A program made the translations under genes and the position numbers. 64,000 nt of DNA, taken from assembly GCF_001949145.1 (NCBI RefSeq), contig NW_019091362.1:6805847-6869846 (forward strand). Reading direction: 5' to 3'. Shown piece after piece: positions 16,401 to 29,000 of the stretch. This DNA is from Acanthaster planci (lineage: Eukaryota > Echinodermata > Asteroidea > Valvatida > Acanthasteridae). A model generated the notes under the pieces. It did not search any database and was not told the DNA's origin. It saw only the letters and a program-made list of their open reading frames with translations. Within the stretch, counting starts at the first letter, position 1, and every line of letters starts with the position of its first letter.

Positions 16401-19400
16401 CTAATATCAACGTGTGCTGCGTGCCCCAGACGCACCCACGACCATCCCGCGACGTGATGAGTCCAACAGACAACGATGTTTCCTACACACGGTGGGCAAC
16501 CCACCCACCATCTGATACTTCCTGTTCCAAAATCAGTCAATCCCGTCTGGAAATCAAGAACGTGTCAAAACAATGAGTTCACCATGGTGCCGTCGCATGG
16601 GGGACGTAATGTAAGCAGGTCTGTTTTGCAGATCCATACCCATCCATACCAGGTACGTCCTTTGTTTTTCTCAGGCTTCCTGTATTCCTCGTTCGACACC
16701 GCGCGTTAAATTGCAAGTCGTCGAAAAAAAGAGCGGGGACTTTTTTAATTTAGTTGGCAGCTGGGATAGGGTGTCGACTTACAATTGTTACTGGGCATTG
16801 AATTTCATTTTGTTGACCTTAGGATAAATTAAATTATCTGTAAAGAAAATTAATAAAGTCAGAAATTAAGGCCGGTGTTTACGTTCAATACATTTTGGTC
16901 CCACAATGAAGACGTTTTGCAACTCAATGACTAAACTTTGATAAACCGTTTTCATGTGAATTTACGCCGAAAATCACGATCCATTGTCGTTTGAATTTGT
17001 CTTTCATAAGAAATAACCTTAAAACCAAAATATTTCCAATCTACCAGAAATTGCACGTAATTCAGTAATACTGAATTTATAAAATTCGTTTCAAAAATGG
17101 AAACGAATGAAAGTTTTATTTCAGACAAAGGCAAGGTTCAACCCAAAATACAGAATTTAGATCATGAGACCTGATGTAAACGGAATACGAAGCGGCAAGA
17201 TGTGCGTTTAAAAGACGGCGCGTGGTCGCTGCAATCTGCTCCTCCTAAACGATGGCCAAGACTCAGAGAAAGAAAAAAAATCACTGATATGAAAATGACT
17301 TCCGAGGCTGGCGGTGATCGTTTGCGGAAACACGGGACAAAATGTCCAATGCTTTTCGGTGCTCTTGACGCACGGAACGCAGCGCTAGCGGGAAGGATTC
17401 GTGCAAGCCGTTTAACCGGCTGACTTGCTTGTGGAGAGCCCCTTGTGGTAAAGAAAAGAGTGCCTATGGGGGACTTGACGTCATTGTCGGCATCCTTGCC
17501 CCGAGGTCGGTTCTTGGTCCGTTCTCTCATTCCTTAAAGGCCCATCAGAGATAGTTTAGCAATCAACTACCGAGTAGAAGAACGTAGTTCCTAAAAGCTG
17601 ACTTAATTAAAGGCGATAATGGCACCAGCGACCACGCGAAGTTATGAACTCTGACACTGCTGATCATTACAAAACAACGGACAAAAATGCACTAGTACTT
17701 CACGCAGTTCTCTTTATTTTTAGAGACCGAATGAAAGTAAGTTCTGGGGGTTTTCATCATGACCATGAACATTTTAGCTCGAACTTTGGTGGCAAAGACT
17801 TTAATGGTAGATAAATATATTGACGCCAACTCTACCCTTACTTTTCCTTTAAAGACTCAGACGGGTTGCAGTTGTGAGATTGTAACATAGGGATCTAGAA
17901 GTGTGGTGTTTGATATTGTCATGTTATATTGTTATAAGGTATTGTGACATATTTTAGATGTAAGGACAGGATCCATTGATGGATAGAGCTGAAAAAGAGG
18001 CAAATTCGATTTTTTAATAAAATGAGCCCCCCCAAAAAAATCAAATTCCCCTGGATCTGCCCTCGACATCGACAGGATCTAGAAGCGAAGATCGAACTTT
18101 ATAACCATGATTTCAAAAATATATTTCATTTCCTGTATAATCGTGGCGAAAACTTTGCGATGAGACCAGACTCGAAATGAGCAATTACTACACGTAGGCC
18201 TACCGCCTTAAATGAAATGATTTCTTGCCAGAATGCTATTGAATTTGCAGCACCTTGACAACTCTTAACTCTAGTTCTTCGCTGTTTGAAGTGGATCCGT
18301 ATGCCGCTCTTGGGCGTTTCCTTCCGTTGTTTTAGTTAAACTCCACTAATTATTATTCTAATCACCGTAGTTCTTTCATTTTGTCAAATGAAATGATTAA
18401 GCACCCTATACCCTACTCATCTCGTCCACCGAAATAGAGTCGCGGGGAAGCATCATGCTTTACAAGTAACCGTTTCTCGGAATCGACGGTCGGAAATGGA
18501 ATTACATGTACATCGTCAGTTAACATTTAGGACAAATCCAAGGTTTCAACCGCAGTTGTAGAAAAATGTATAATCACTTTATGTGCACATCCAATGATGA
18601 CACCACATCTACCATTAGCCCGCCCCCTTACAATGAAAGCTTCTCCGCGCGTCGTTTTCCAGATACCGGCGGATCCATCGATCCACCAATTCAACCAACT
18701 GGTGGAGACGGACCCACTCGTGGGCAGTAAGGAACGATGGGCGTGCGTGTGTAGGAGCGAGCGAGGTTGCACCAAGAGTCCTGCTGCGTTCTTGGTCCTA
18801 GCGAATAGTGTAATATGCTTATAACTGTACGGGATTCAGTGTGAAACACAACTGACGCCTAAGTGCCCATTATCAAATTAGATATGGAAGGTGTAAGTAC
18901 GTGTCTGTACACGTCCCTTCCGTCCATTTGTGAAATTGTCTGGACGTTGCGTGGCGACATTCAGTGTCCAAAAGATAATGGTGCCGTTAAGGCCTAAGAT
19001 AAAAAAGACGAACATGTACGGGCTCAGTGAAGCTGTATTTAGTGGCAATTTTAACTATGGTGTATTTTCCGTATTTCATGAAACGACATGTTGAATGGCC
19101 ACATACCTGCGACGGGACTCTGCAAATCAAGCCCTTATAGCAGCCAACCCGTGTCTGAATAGCTTCGTTTTATAATAGCAAGGCGACTGACTTTAACAAC
19201 ACCACACAAATACGAACGCAAAAACTGCATAAGAAATGCTGTGCTATAAAACAAGAATAGGCCAGAAGTAAATACGTAATGATGCAGAGCGTTTTAATTG
19301 GTCAACTATATGATCTTTTTTTCCCTTCTTTTCTCCAGCGTGTAAAAGCACCAAAGCCTGAGTTCCATATAGTCGTTTGTAACGCAGACGGAACGCAAGA

Positions 19401-20790
19401 TGTGCAGACGCAGACACGAACCAAAGAGACGATGAAAGACATCATTCCACCGCAAAATTGAAACAAAATGGCGTGCGAAACTCCGTGATTTTTTGGCGGA
19501 AAATGTACTTCTAGATTGACTCTACCGCTTCATGATGCCAAACCTCTACTCCAGTTTCATGCATTTCATTGACGGTCAGCTATTTAGTTGTTCACTGGGA
19601 TGTGATATTTAAGCATTAAAGAGAAAGTGAACAAACTTCGTGGACTTAACTGAGAGGGATATCGTTGCATGGGGATACCACGGCTACTCGACGCGGACAG
19701 TTGGCTTAGTTGAACCTGTCTCAACTTTGCCCATCGTTCGCGGGCAGGTTTGCGTTTGTCTGCGTTCAGTCGGCGTCACCTCCGTTTTTGCATGTTTTCA
19801 TACGTCTGTGTTGCAGTTTGCGTCTTGATTGCGTTCCTCTCTGCATTGTTTACGTCGATATTGAAACCGGGCTTTAAACATAGCCTCAACCCTCAGAAGG
19901 GCCACTGTTGTGACGCATACTTCGCATTTCTGGAATAGCGTGATTTACGGTCCTTGGGTGGAACTGCTTATTCATACGTAACCATGTCTGTTATATTCTG
20001 ACGACATGCCGTTATATTATAAATTCAAACGTTTGCCCCGCCCCCCGAATATTTGGTTCTGGATCTATCCTTGAGAGTAGAGGCCTTGAGGGTAGCACAG
20101 CAATGGAAACACAAGACGTTTTTTGGCAACACAACTATCCGTAAAAAAGGATATACGTATACCCCCCTGTCACAATGTTTCAAGAGGTAGGAGGTTGATC
20201 AATTTCATTCACGATCTGAAGGCCAGGTCGCCAAAGTCGCGTCCGAATCCTGCGTCTGGAGCAGAGGTGTAGGCACTTGCTGGCTGGCAATGTTCATGGT
20301 TGTAGCTCTGCACGGCTTGTATCAGACATGGCGATTTTGGAGTGAATGCTGAGCGAATGTGACGTCACAAAAGAACACTGGCGAAATCCACCGATGCTGA
20401 GATCTTTTCAAGCTGTACGTGTGAGTACTTGCTGCTACGTCACAAATTGGGGTTCGCATTGCACGGATGAACTGGACTTTATCCGATCATTCATACCTGA
20501 GCGCGTGCCGATCACTTGTGACGCTCTATTTACGCTTTGAGACCCGGCAGTCCACAGTCGAAGCAATCTTCCCGTATAGCGTAGTATTGAGCTCCCACGT
20601 CCCTCCTCGGAGCGTTATGGGTCAACTGAGCCATCTTACCCCCAGAGGCTCCTGTTCTGATGCAGTCAGAATTGTACGGCAGGGGGTTTAAGCCAGTGCT
20701 AGGCCTGGGACGTGACGCATTACATGTAACTGATATACCTCCACTGAGGGACAGGGAAAAATCTCGGACTGCGAATGCGCATCAAATAAT
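7401..20790. other. Gene-free intergenic stretch, CpG-rich
   Basis: I see no protein gene or RNA gene in this 13.4-kb stretch. Open frames here (up to about 167 codons) have no family resemblance, no exon structure and lengths expected by chance. Visible items are full CRE-type palindromes TGACGTCA at 7907-7914, 8666-8673 and 17476-17483, TAGGCCTA palindromes at 9548, 9719, 13603, 14199 and 18195, short homopolymers (G run near 10037-10046), and a CpG-dense patch near 9765-9870 with alternating GC. Confidence 0.6.
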
Positions 20791-20986
20791 ACACTCTAAA
20801 ACTTCCGGGTCAATCGGAACCGCAGGGAGTCACTCTTTTCTGAGGTAAAAAGTACCTTTATATGGGTCAAAACTACATTGCAAAGGGTCAAAGTGACCCA
20901 GAACAGTGTGATTCTTTAACACATGAAGGGCCAGTCCCCTAAGGACCCGGATTTGGGTCAATTTGACCCGGAAATTTTTACAGTGT
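20791..20986. mobile_element. Short MITE-like element with terminal inverted repeats
   Basis: The left end reads ACACTCTAAAACTTCCGGGT (20791-20810) and the right end, reverse complemented, reads ACACTGTAAAAATTTCCGGG. Inside, GGGTCAA and TGACCC motifs repeat in both orientations. About 196 bp, no coding capacity. The target-site duplication is unclear. Confidence 0.6.
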
Positions 20987-22754
20987 ACATACGAGTAGAT
21001 GGAAATTGAGGCTGAAGTTGACCTTAGGGTCACGATGCTTGTAATATCATTTTAATTTTGAAGTTATTCCCATTGGTTGAGGGCCTGTGTTAACTACTGG
21101 CCCTTTTGATTATCGGTCTACATTGCACTTAATTTCCTTTCAGAATTTCAGTGACATAACAAATGATGAAAAGTAGCCAGCTACGGTTTGCACTCATTTG
21201 ATGCTCTGTACCTTATTTGTTAGACAACTCAGTGGAAAGCCACCGTATTGTATTTATTTTTGCCTGAAGTCCGCGTCAGTTTCTGTGGTGGCCCAAGTTA
21301 AGTCCAGAGCCAGATGTTGTCCAATATTGTTAACGTTAACGCGGAATCTGAACGAAAGTTTACGCATTTTGACATTTTCCTGAAACATGGGACCCATGGG
21401 AGACCAGTGGATTCCACTGAATGGTCCGCCCATATGAAAGAAATACTTTGATTAGTGGCTATATTATGTTGAAACACAATTCAGTAAAAGTCATGTAATA
21501 ATTTACCCACGATTGCCGTTTCCTGTTCGATTGATAGATGGATTCGCATTCCAGGATGCTAATCCTAACACCCAATGGAACAAACTCCTCACGATTTTCT
21601 TCTGGTTTTATGTCATTTTACGCCATCGTGCTTTGGACCAACAAGGTTACGAGCTTGATGGTCTCTTTTATGGCAAACATGGGCTAACACAATATAGACG
21701 AAACTGTACGTGTCGATCCCCTATAGTCTGCATTTTCAATGTGGTACTTGAGTGAAACCATAGGTACGGTTAAATGCCTCAAACTTCGGTTCTCACCGCT
21801 CACGCGTAGACCCATCGTAGTATTTCTTCAGGATGATTGATTCACTGATACAAGTAGTCTTCAACGCGTGTCGAAGATTAAAAAAAAAACCGAGGGTTCC
21901 TCAGCAGCGAAGTTTGTATGGGCTACTCACCGGGTCAGCAGATTTTCATATACTTCTATGTTTGTGGAGCTTAGTAATTGGAGATGGAAAGAGGCGGAGG
22001 TAATTTGGAAATGCTACATAATCTATGCCATACTCATTAATGAAACCAGGTAAATTAGGCAAAGATTTGGTGCTTAGGTTTCAATACAGCTAAGTTCGGT
22101 GCCTGTTTCGTTTTCTGTAACTGGTGCTTTAAGACGTGCACGTAGCATTGATGAGCGCTATTCTCTCCAGTAGGGTTGGGGGAGTGGGCGGGGATCCTGG
22201 TCCTGATATCCTTGATATATCCTCGTAGATGATGCAAGGAGGCAATTTCTCTTAAGAGCTTATATTACTCATCTCTTAGATTCGGCCATGATAAAATCTG
22301 TCATTTCTTCTTATACAGTGTGTCCACGATGACCATCGAGACGCAAGTTGGGCTCAGGTTCCGGGCCTCAAGCACTGATCCGTTAATGGTATATCGAATG
22401 GGCGTTCTGATTGCTTGCCAGAATGCCACTGATACAAGTGACCACCCTTGGACATTACCATTCTTTAGGCAAGGATACTAATTTACCGAACAACTTCAAG
22501 GTAATCTCTTCATGGGCTATTGACCTTTTTCCAGTGATGTCACGATCGTGTTGGACCCATGAAGTGTTGCGATGCTCATGAGTGCATCGTGTTGTGGTGG
22601 TAATCTACCTATTCAATACAAACTAGTCAAGCATGCAGCGTTTGTAGGAATATGCGCGATCACCGTGACCAAGGCGGTCAACACGTGGTGGTATTGTTTA
22701 CATTTAGTCACGTGGGTGAAAAACGTCAAAACGTCAAGGCTTTGTTTAGCGGAT
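20987..22754. other. Gene-free intergenic stretch
   Basis: No exon, RNA gene or repeat family could be recognised. Two CACGTG E-box palindromes sit at its right end, near 22682 and 22710, next to the following inverted repeat. Confidence 0.5.
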
Positions 22755-23047
22755 TCAATAGACCGATTACGCCCAGTAAGTCACATGACCTATAGTGGGT
22801 ATCGAACATAAGCATGGTTTCCACCCATACGAAAATGTATACAAGTGTCATTTACAAAAACAAATAAAGCTAATGGTTGCTACAGTATTCGGACTACTGA
22901 TGTGCTGAGTGCTTGGCATGCCGAAAATCGGTTTTAGTGTTGGTCAACATCACTGAAAACACACTGCGCTATGGGAGGATGCCGTGATTATTGATGTTTG
23001 ATACCCACTATAGGTCACGTGATTTAGCGGGTACAATCGGTCTATTA
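22755..23047. mobile_element. Inverted-repeat element, about 290 bp
   Basis: The left arm 22755-22809 and right arm 22993-23047 are reverse complements at roughly 80% identity. The shared cores are ATAGACCGATT at the outer side and TGACCTATAGTGGGTATC at the inner side. The spacer of about 180 bp has no ORF. Structure and size fit a MITE; outward extension is weak, so the true ends are approximate. Confidence 0.6.
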
Positions 23048-26000
23048 AACTTAATTTTAGCTCAAAGGAATTTCCATAAGCGTGACAATTTAGAGATGAC
23101 CAAAGAAAATCAAACCATCACTTATAGCAGTGACAAGAAAAGAAACATGAAAACGGCTGACGACCCAAAATAAATGTTTAGAGGCATATAACATAACCAG
23201 ACCCATGGGGACCAAATAACATCATGACATCATATTAATGATATAGGTCAGAGAAAGTTATCCAATCCAGCATCGTTTTCCATATGAAGCCTCGCCAAGA
23301 AATCTGTCATAAGTCGTCCTGTATCTTAATTTGTAACCCTCAAGTTCCCAATTGGAATCATTCCTTTTCCTCGCTGTTGTGCAGCCGAAACCATGCCCGA
23401 CAAAATCCCCCTTGTCACCACCCGATGAATGGAGTCTAGCGGAGTGTTCACGATGAGAAATTGCCTCTGTCACTGACATAATCCAGTCTCCAACGGGCTA
23501 TAAATTCTAATCAGTGCCTTTGCGGCATCAGACGATACCCTGCGAGCATGAACATATACACCCTGTAGGGCGAAAGGGTATATCGCTGTCATGCTAATAC
23601 TTACCCACGAGATTGAGCTTAAGAGACTGGGAAAAATACGCTCTAGATTCACACACGGGCCTTGAGAAAGAGTTTCGTGCCCTCACTCCGCCCCGAGCGA
23701 CTTTGTGCCCCACTAAATGCTCCCCGGGGTGCACATGAAATGGATCTACCCCCATCAAAAACATGACTATATCATTGGAAAGTACTGCTTAAACCTCAAG
23801 TTTTAACTTAAGTTGCTAATTATTTGATAACTGATGACGTCACAACAATTTGCTTATCTCAGATCAAGTTTCAGGTTCGCACCATATTTCAAGCTCATCC
23901 TGCGTTATGTGTTTGATATGAGGTTTCTGTTTGCATTTTGAAATTTCACTGCGTTCTTCAGGAAGCTCAGAAAGCACACCGGGTGATTTTTAGTACCCAG
24001 GATATGAAAAGAGCTGTCCCTAAACATGAACATCGTGTCTGTTGAGGTTGAGGGGAGATAAGGTGCAATTATACTGTGTCATTTTTAATCTTATGTTCAT
24101 CATAGCTTCATCATAGCTGGGTACATTTAACCATAAGTGACATTTTACAAAGCCCCATAGGGCAAAATACAGATAACCCAAGACAGGTGGTAGCCAATTG
24201 CATTCATTTGAGCTTTTTAGCGAGTTGGCACCTTCCGGGGTTTTAGACAGACAAATAAGTAGACAGTGTTAAAGGGTACCTTCTCCTTCTGCGTTTTTAA
24301 TGTCATCAATTAATGAAAAGGTCAACTTTCGCCAAGGAACAGGCCTGAATTTAGATAAGCCAGCTCAATTAATGAAGGTGCTGCGGCGCTACGTGATACT
24401 GCATTCAATTATTCATACCAAGCGCCTTATGTGTCTGATACGGCACACTTTATGGCAGTTTGGTCTATGGATGGTGTATTTTCTGTGTTGATGAAAAAAT
24501 AAATCGTTAACTTCACTTTTCGTTGGCGTTGGGGCGTAGCAGATTTTTGCACACAAGCAGTAACTGAGAGGAAGAACACACCGTGGACCTTCTTGAGAGA
24601 TTAGTTCAAATTTGGAGGGTGCTAAAGTGGGGTCTTGTTTTGACACACCCGAGAGACTGAGTTTTATGAGACTCGTTCTAAAGTAAGAATTCCAATAAGA
24701 GTGTTGCTAACATAGACCATCACACAGCATTTCTCTTTATAAGTAAGATTTTGCGACATACGATACTGAGTTTCAGCACTAAAAAGAAGGACTCTCTTCT
24801 GCACTACATGTGTTTCTTTTAAGATAGCATAAATCAATACTAGTGACTAAAATGTTTTGGCAATAGGCCCTACTTAATGTAAGCCAAATAACATGCAAAA
24901 GATGTTTAAACGTCGAGTCACCCGGTGATTGCCTCTCGGTATATCGTCATCGTGTACATGGTCCATTATAAAAGCCATTATTACGCCCGTCGTTTGAGAA
25001 AAAAAAACTTTCAAAAACTTTCATAGCAAAGAGTTATATTTGGTTCTATTCCTTCAGCGGATGTGCATAAACTAGTCTCACTCCCAGTCGCTCTTGGCTG
25101 GAGCAGTCCAAGCAGTGCACATTCTCGGTCATCATGATGAAACTTTCACATTCTTCAACATACACTAGTCTTAATTCGACGATTGGCCAATAAGAGCAGT
25201 TTAATAAAAATACCAAAAATGGGTCCAGACAACCATTTGCAATCTTTTAGTGGATGTGCTTTTGAGTATTTTCCACGCTTCAGCTGCTTTCAGAATCTGA
25301 TGCGTACACCTGAGACCTCCGGTGACAATACATGTATCACGTAAAATGACTTCAGAAGGTGCCACAAGGTATGAGCAATTGCAACCACCAAGCATGAAAT
25401 TTCCTCATTTTTCCCCTCAATTAACTGCGCCTGTTGAAACTGAGAAGGTCAGTGATGCGGCCATTTAGGGCCTGGTCCATTTGGAGCAATAAATGCTGGC
25501 CCGTATCGGGGGCATTTTCACACGTAATGAGCTGTGTCATTGCAAACCACTGGAATTACCATCAGTATTTTAAACCTTAGTTTGATCTTATCAAAGAGCG
25601 ATAAATTTATTTTTTATTTTTATATTTATGTGTTTAGGTTTCTAGTGTCATACTTTGTTGGAACCGTTGCATATCGTTTCTCATCCCCGTTGGGGTGTTG
25701 TGTAATAATATACACCAGTTGATAAAATAAGAATAAAGCATGTTATACCGCCTTGCAAGATAAACTATAATCTCAGTGTGTTCGTGGCCTAATTATACCC
25801 CCACAGATCACAAATTCTACTCAAGGGCAAACGTTGGGAGACGACTTAACTCTCTATCCTGCCAGGGAGACATGCCTATTAAGACGAGAAGGGATATTTC
25901 TCCATTCTGTTTTGTTTATGCTATGGTATTGTCTGAAATAGCCCTCAACCTTTTCAAGACACGGGTAACCATATCCTTTTCATAGGGAATTAATTGTCCT

Positions 26001-29000
26001 ATTACAACATTTTAGATTCTCTGCTGTGAGCGCAAATTTAGCTGGTGTCCTTTAAGCTTCATCAATGTAGCATTAATCGTTTACCAAGCATAGGCCTACT
26101 CCACGTTTAACAGTTCAACCGTTTTCATGTTCACCGCCTTTTTTTGCAACAAGCAGCGCTAGAAACTATTGCGAGATCAATCCCAATCTAATTCAAGTCA
26201 GGCGTTTCGTTTCAAAGCATAGGGACACGAGAAATTTAGAAAGAGGCTAGTAATGTTTCCTTTGCTTGAAGGAACCACTTGCATTCTTGTGTACATTTAA
26301 GTTAGGTTATATTTGTGTGGAGATTTCAGGCGTTTCAATTTAAATTGTGATCAGTTTGTGGATTGTTAATGTTTTCATTGTGTAAAAGAATCACTATGAA
26401 TATAAATTTTCTTTCATTTCAGTCCTGCTGAAAATGTGCTTTCAGGCCATTAAGATTTTGAACCTTGAAAATGGCATTGCGCAGGTATGGTGTTTTGCAC
26501 CTGTTTATTGAAGTCTGCGTTGTTTCGAGGGCTTCTGTTGAACAAAGGTGCATACTGAGACGCCCACGAGTCACACTCGATATGCACTCTCATGTTGAGA
26601 AGAGTGTTTACTGGTACATCCTCTTCATCAGCGCTTCTGCATTGGTATGGTGCAGATTAGCCGCAAGCACAAAACACGCCTGGTGCAAAGCAAAAGCGTT
26701 CGATTGCGTCGATTAACTCGAGGGGGCTCTGTTGCTAGGTGTCGTCCAGAGTTCTCCCACATCCCAGCTGACACGAAATCCATGCAGGAAAAAAATCGCT
26801 TCTGAACTATTATATGCATGGACTTCTAGAAAGGAACCAACCAGTATTTTTTTAGATTTAAAAGATTAATCTTTATACTCAATACAAATGGAATTCTTGT
26901 GGTCCCTTTTTCAGGCATGGAATTTCGTTAAGCCGCTACCTTTGATCAAGTACACCACTGTAATGTCTGTATTTAAAACATAAAAGTTGCATGAAACTAT
27001 TACATTTAAAATTACTTCATATATAAACTATCGGTTCTGACCTTGCAGCTTATGAAATTTAAGCGTTTATCGAATACCCATCATGTACATTCATGCTTTC
27101 AACAAAATTACTTTAACGCATATCTACGTGCGCTACTCTCTCTCTCCCCATGCAAACTCTTTGTTACTTCCAAAATTGACAAAATTTCAGTTTGATATAA
27201 AATGGTTTGGGAGACTTCGTCACTTTGAAATTGGGAACAAAAATCTCGCTTGCGAATAGTCTGTAGAAATAGTAGTTTTAGTTTGTTTTTTTTTTAGTTT
27301 GATTCGGGAAATGAAACAGCATCGCTAGGCGTATGGAGCATCGAAGAAGGTGTGAACTATGGTAGGCTTATCTTGTTTGCTGTTGTCACCACCGATTATG
27401 TTATGGCCAGTGACTGTTCCTTGCTTTTATCACATTTTTGAGTTTGAGGTGTTTTTCTTCTTCCCGTCCTCTTTTGTTTTAACCGTTAACAGTTGGTTAG
27501 TTTCAGCTGTTTCCACCTATCCTTTGTACGCATATGCCGTTACCGGGGCAATGGGTATTGCAGATCGGATCTCGATTGCCCGTCTACGGCTGCACAGCCA
27601 GGTTTTGACAGCTGGTGGTGGAGTTTGACTGCCAGCAAAATCACTTAAGTCTTTAAATTATGAATTCATGCCATCGATCGGGCATAATTGCCGCGCTTAA
27701 TTCGCCAGGTTGGCCCTTTTTAGTTTGGCTTGAGGATCTCCACCGAACGCCGTCGCATACACACAGTTCCTGCAAAAAAACTATAAATACTTGATGCGAT
27801 GGGAAGAGAGTATCGAGGAGCACACAGCTCAGGCTGAATAATTTATGACTAAAGGACAGACATGTAGTTGGCAGAGGGAGGTGCTTGTTAATCGGGGGAG
27901 TATCGGAACTGAATTGCCACATGTTGTCATTTTGTACTGCCAAGGTAGCCTCTTCCACGATTACAGGCATGGGCGTAAATCCTGGAGGGATGGGAGTATA
28001 TATCCCGCCACTTTTGGGGGGCGGGCTATATTGAAGCATCCACTCCACTTTCTCGTGGTGAGCAAACACATAAAGCAGATTGTGAAGAATTTTTCGGACT
28101 TCCCAACAAGTAAAATGTTTCAATATCACTCAAAAACAATAAAGAATAAGTCTTACATGTAGACTACCGGTACTGTTCTGATGTAAGATTCTGCATGGAT
28201 GTGATTCGTAATAGATGCCCATGTGTCATGAACGTGGCCCCCTATATACATGTAGTGTCTTGTGGTATTACCCCCCCCGGAAGATTCATCTTCGAGGGAA
28301 TCAAGGAAGGAGTGACTTCAGAGTGAAAACGGGTTCGATTGACAGACAGTTTAGACAGCAACAGCAATGCAGTTTCCCCAAACTCGACTGTGAGTTACAC
28401 GGCCAAATTGGCACGTGTCATTTACGTTGTGCATGGTACCTCCCCTCTCACAACCACGCACGCGTGGATATTGCTGAAACGGGTTAAAACCAGATCCGGT
28501 GGTGATATCACCGAAAGCAGCGTCAATATGCTCGACGCCGATTGCCACCACCCCCTTTTCTGGTCAATCGAATAAAAACGCTGCGGTGTCTTTCTGCACA
28601 GCATACTTCTACCAAAACGTTCCGTGATCAACACTTTGACGTTTCACGCGGAGAAAGTCCATTTCTGCGGGGAAACTTTCTTCGTTTTGAGTTTTTAGTA
28701 CGGTACTTCTGAAATCGGGAATAGTTGGAGAATTTACCAAGAGGTAGGCCTACTCTGGTTTCGATAGGTAGGTGAACTTGGATGTGGTGCTTTGCTTTAA
28801 ACCTTATGCTTCTGATTAAGCAAAATGACTTTGGCCGGAAGGGTTTCCACTCCAACTAGTTCGAAGTGTATGTCATTATTCAACGATTATCGCTCAATTA
28901 TAGAAACAAGAACTTTCGGTGTTAATCCAAGGTATGTCAGACATCAATATGGCATTTACTCGTATACTAGGCAAAGACACATTCTTGACACATTCTTATT

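Noticed and set aside
27653-28129. 158-codon minus-strand open frame
   Set aside because: No domain or conserved motif; it reads through sequence with palindromic GC/AT text.
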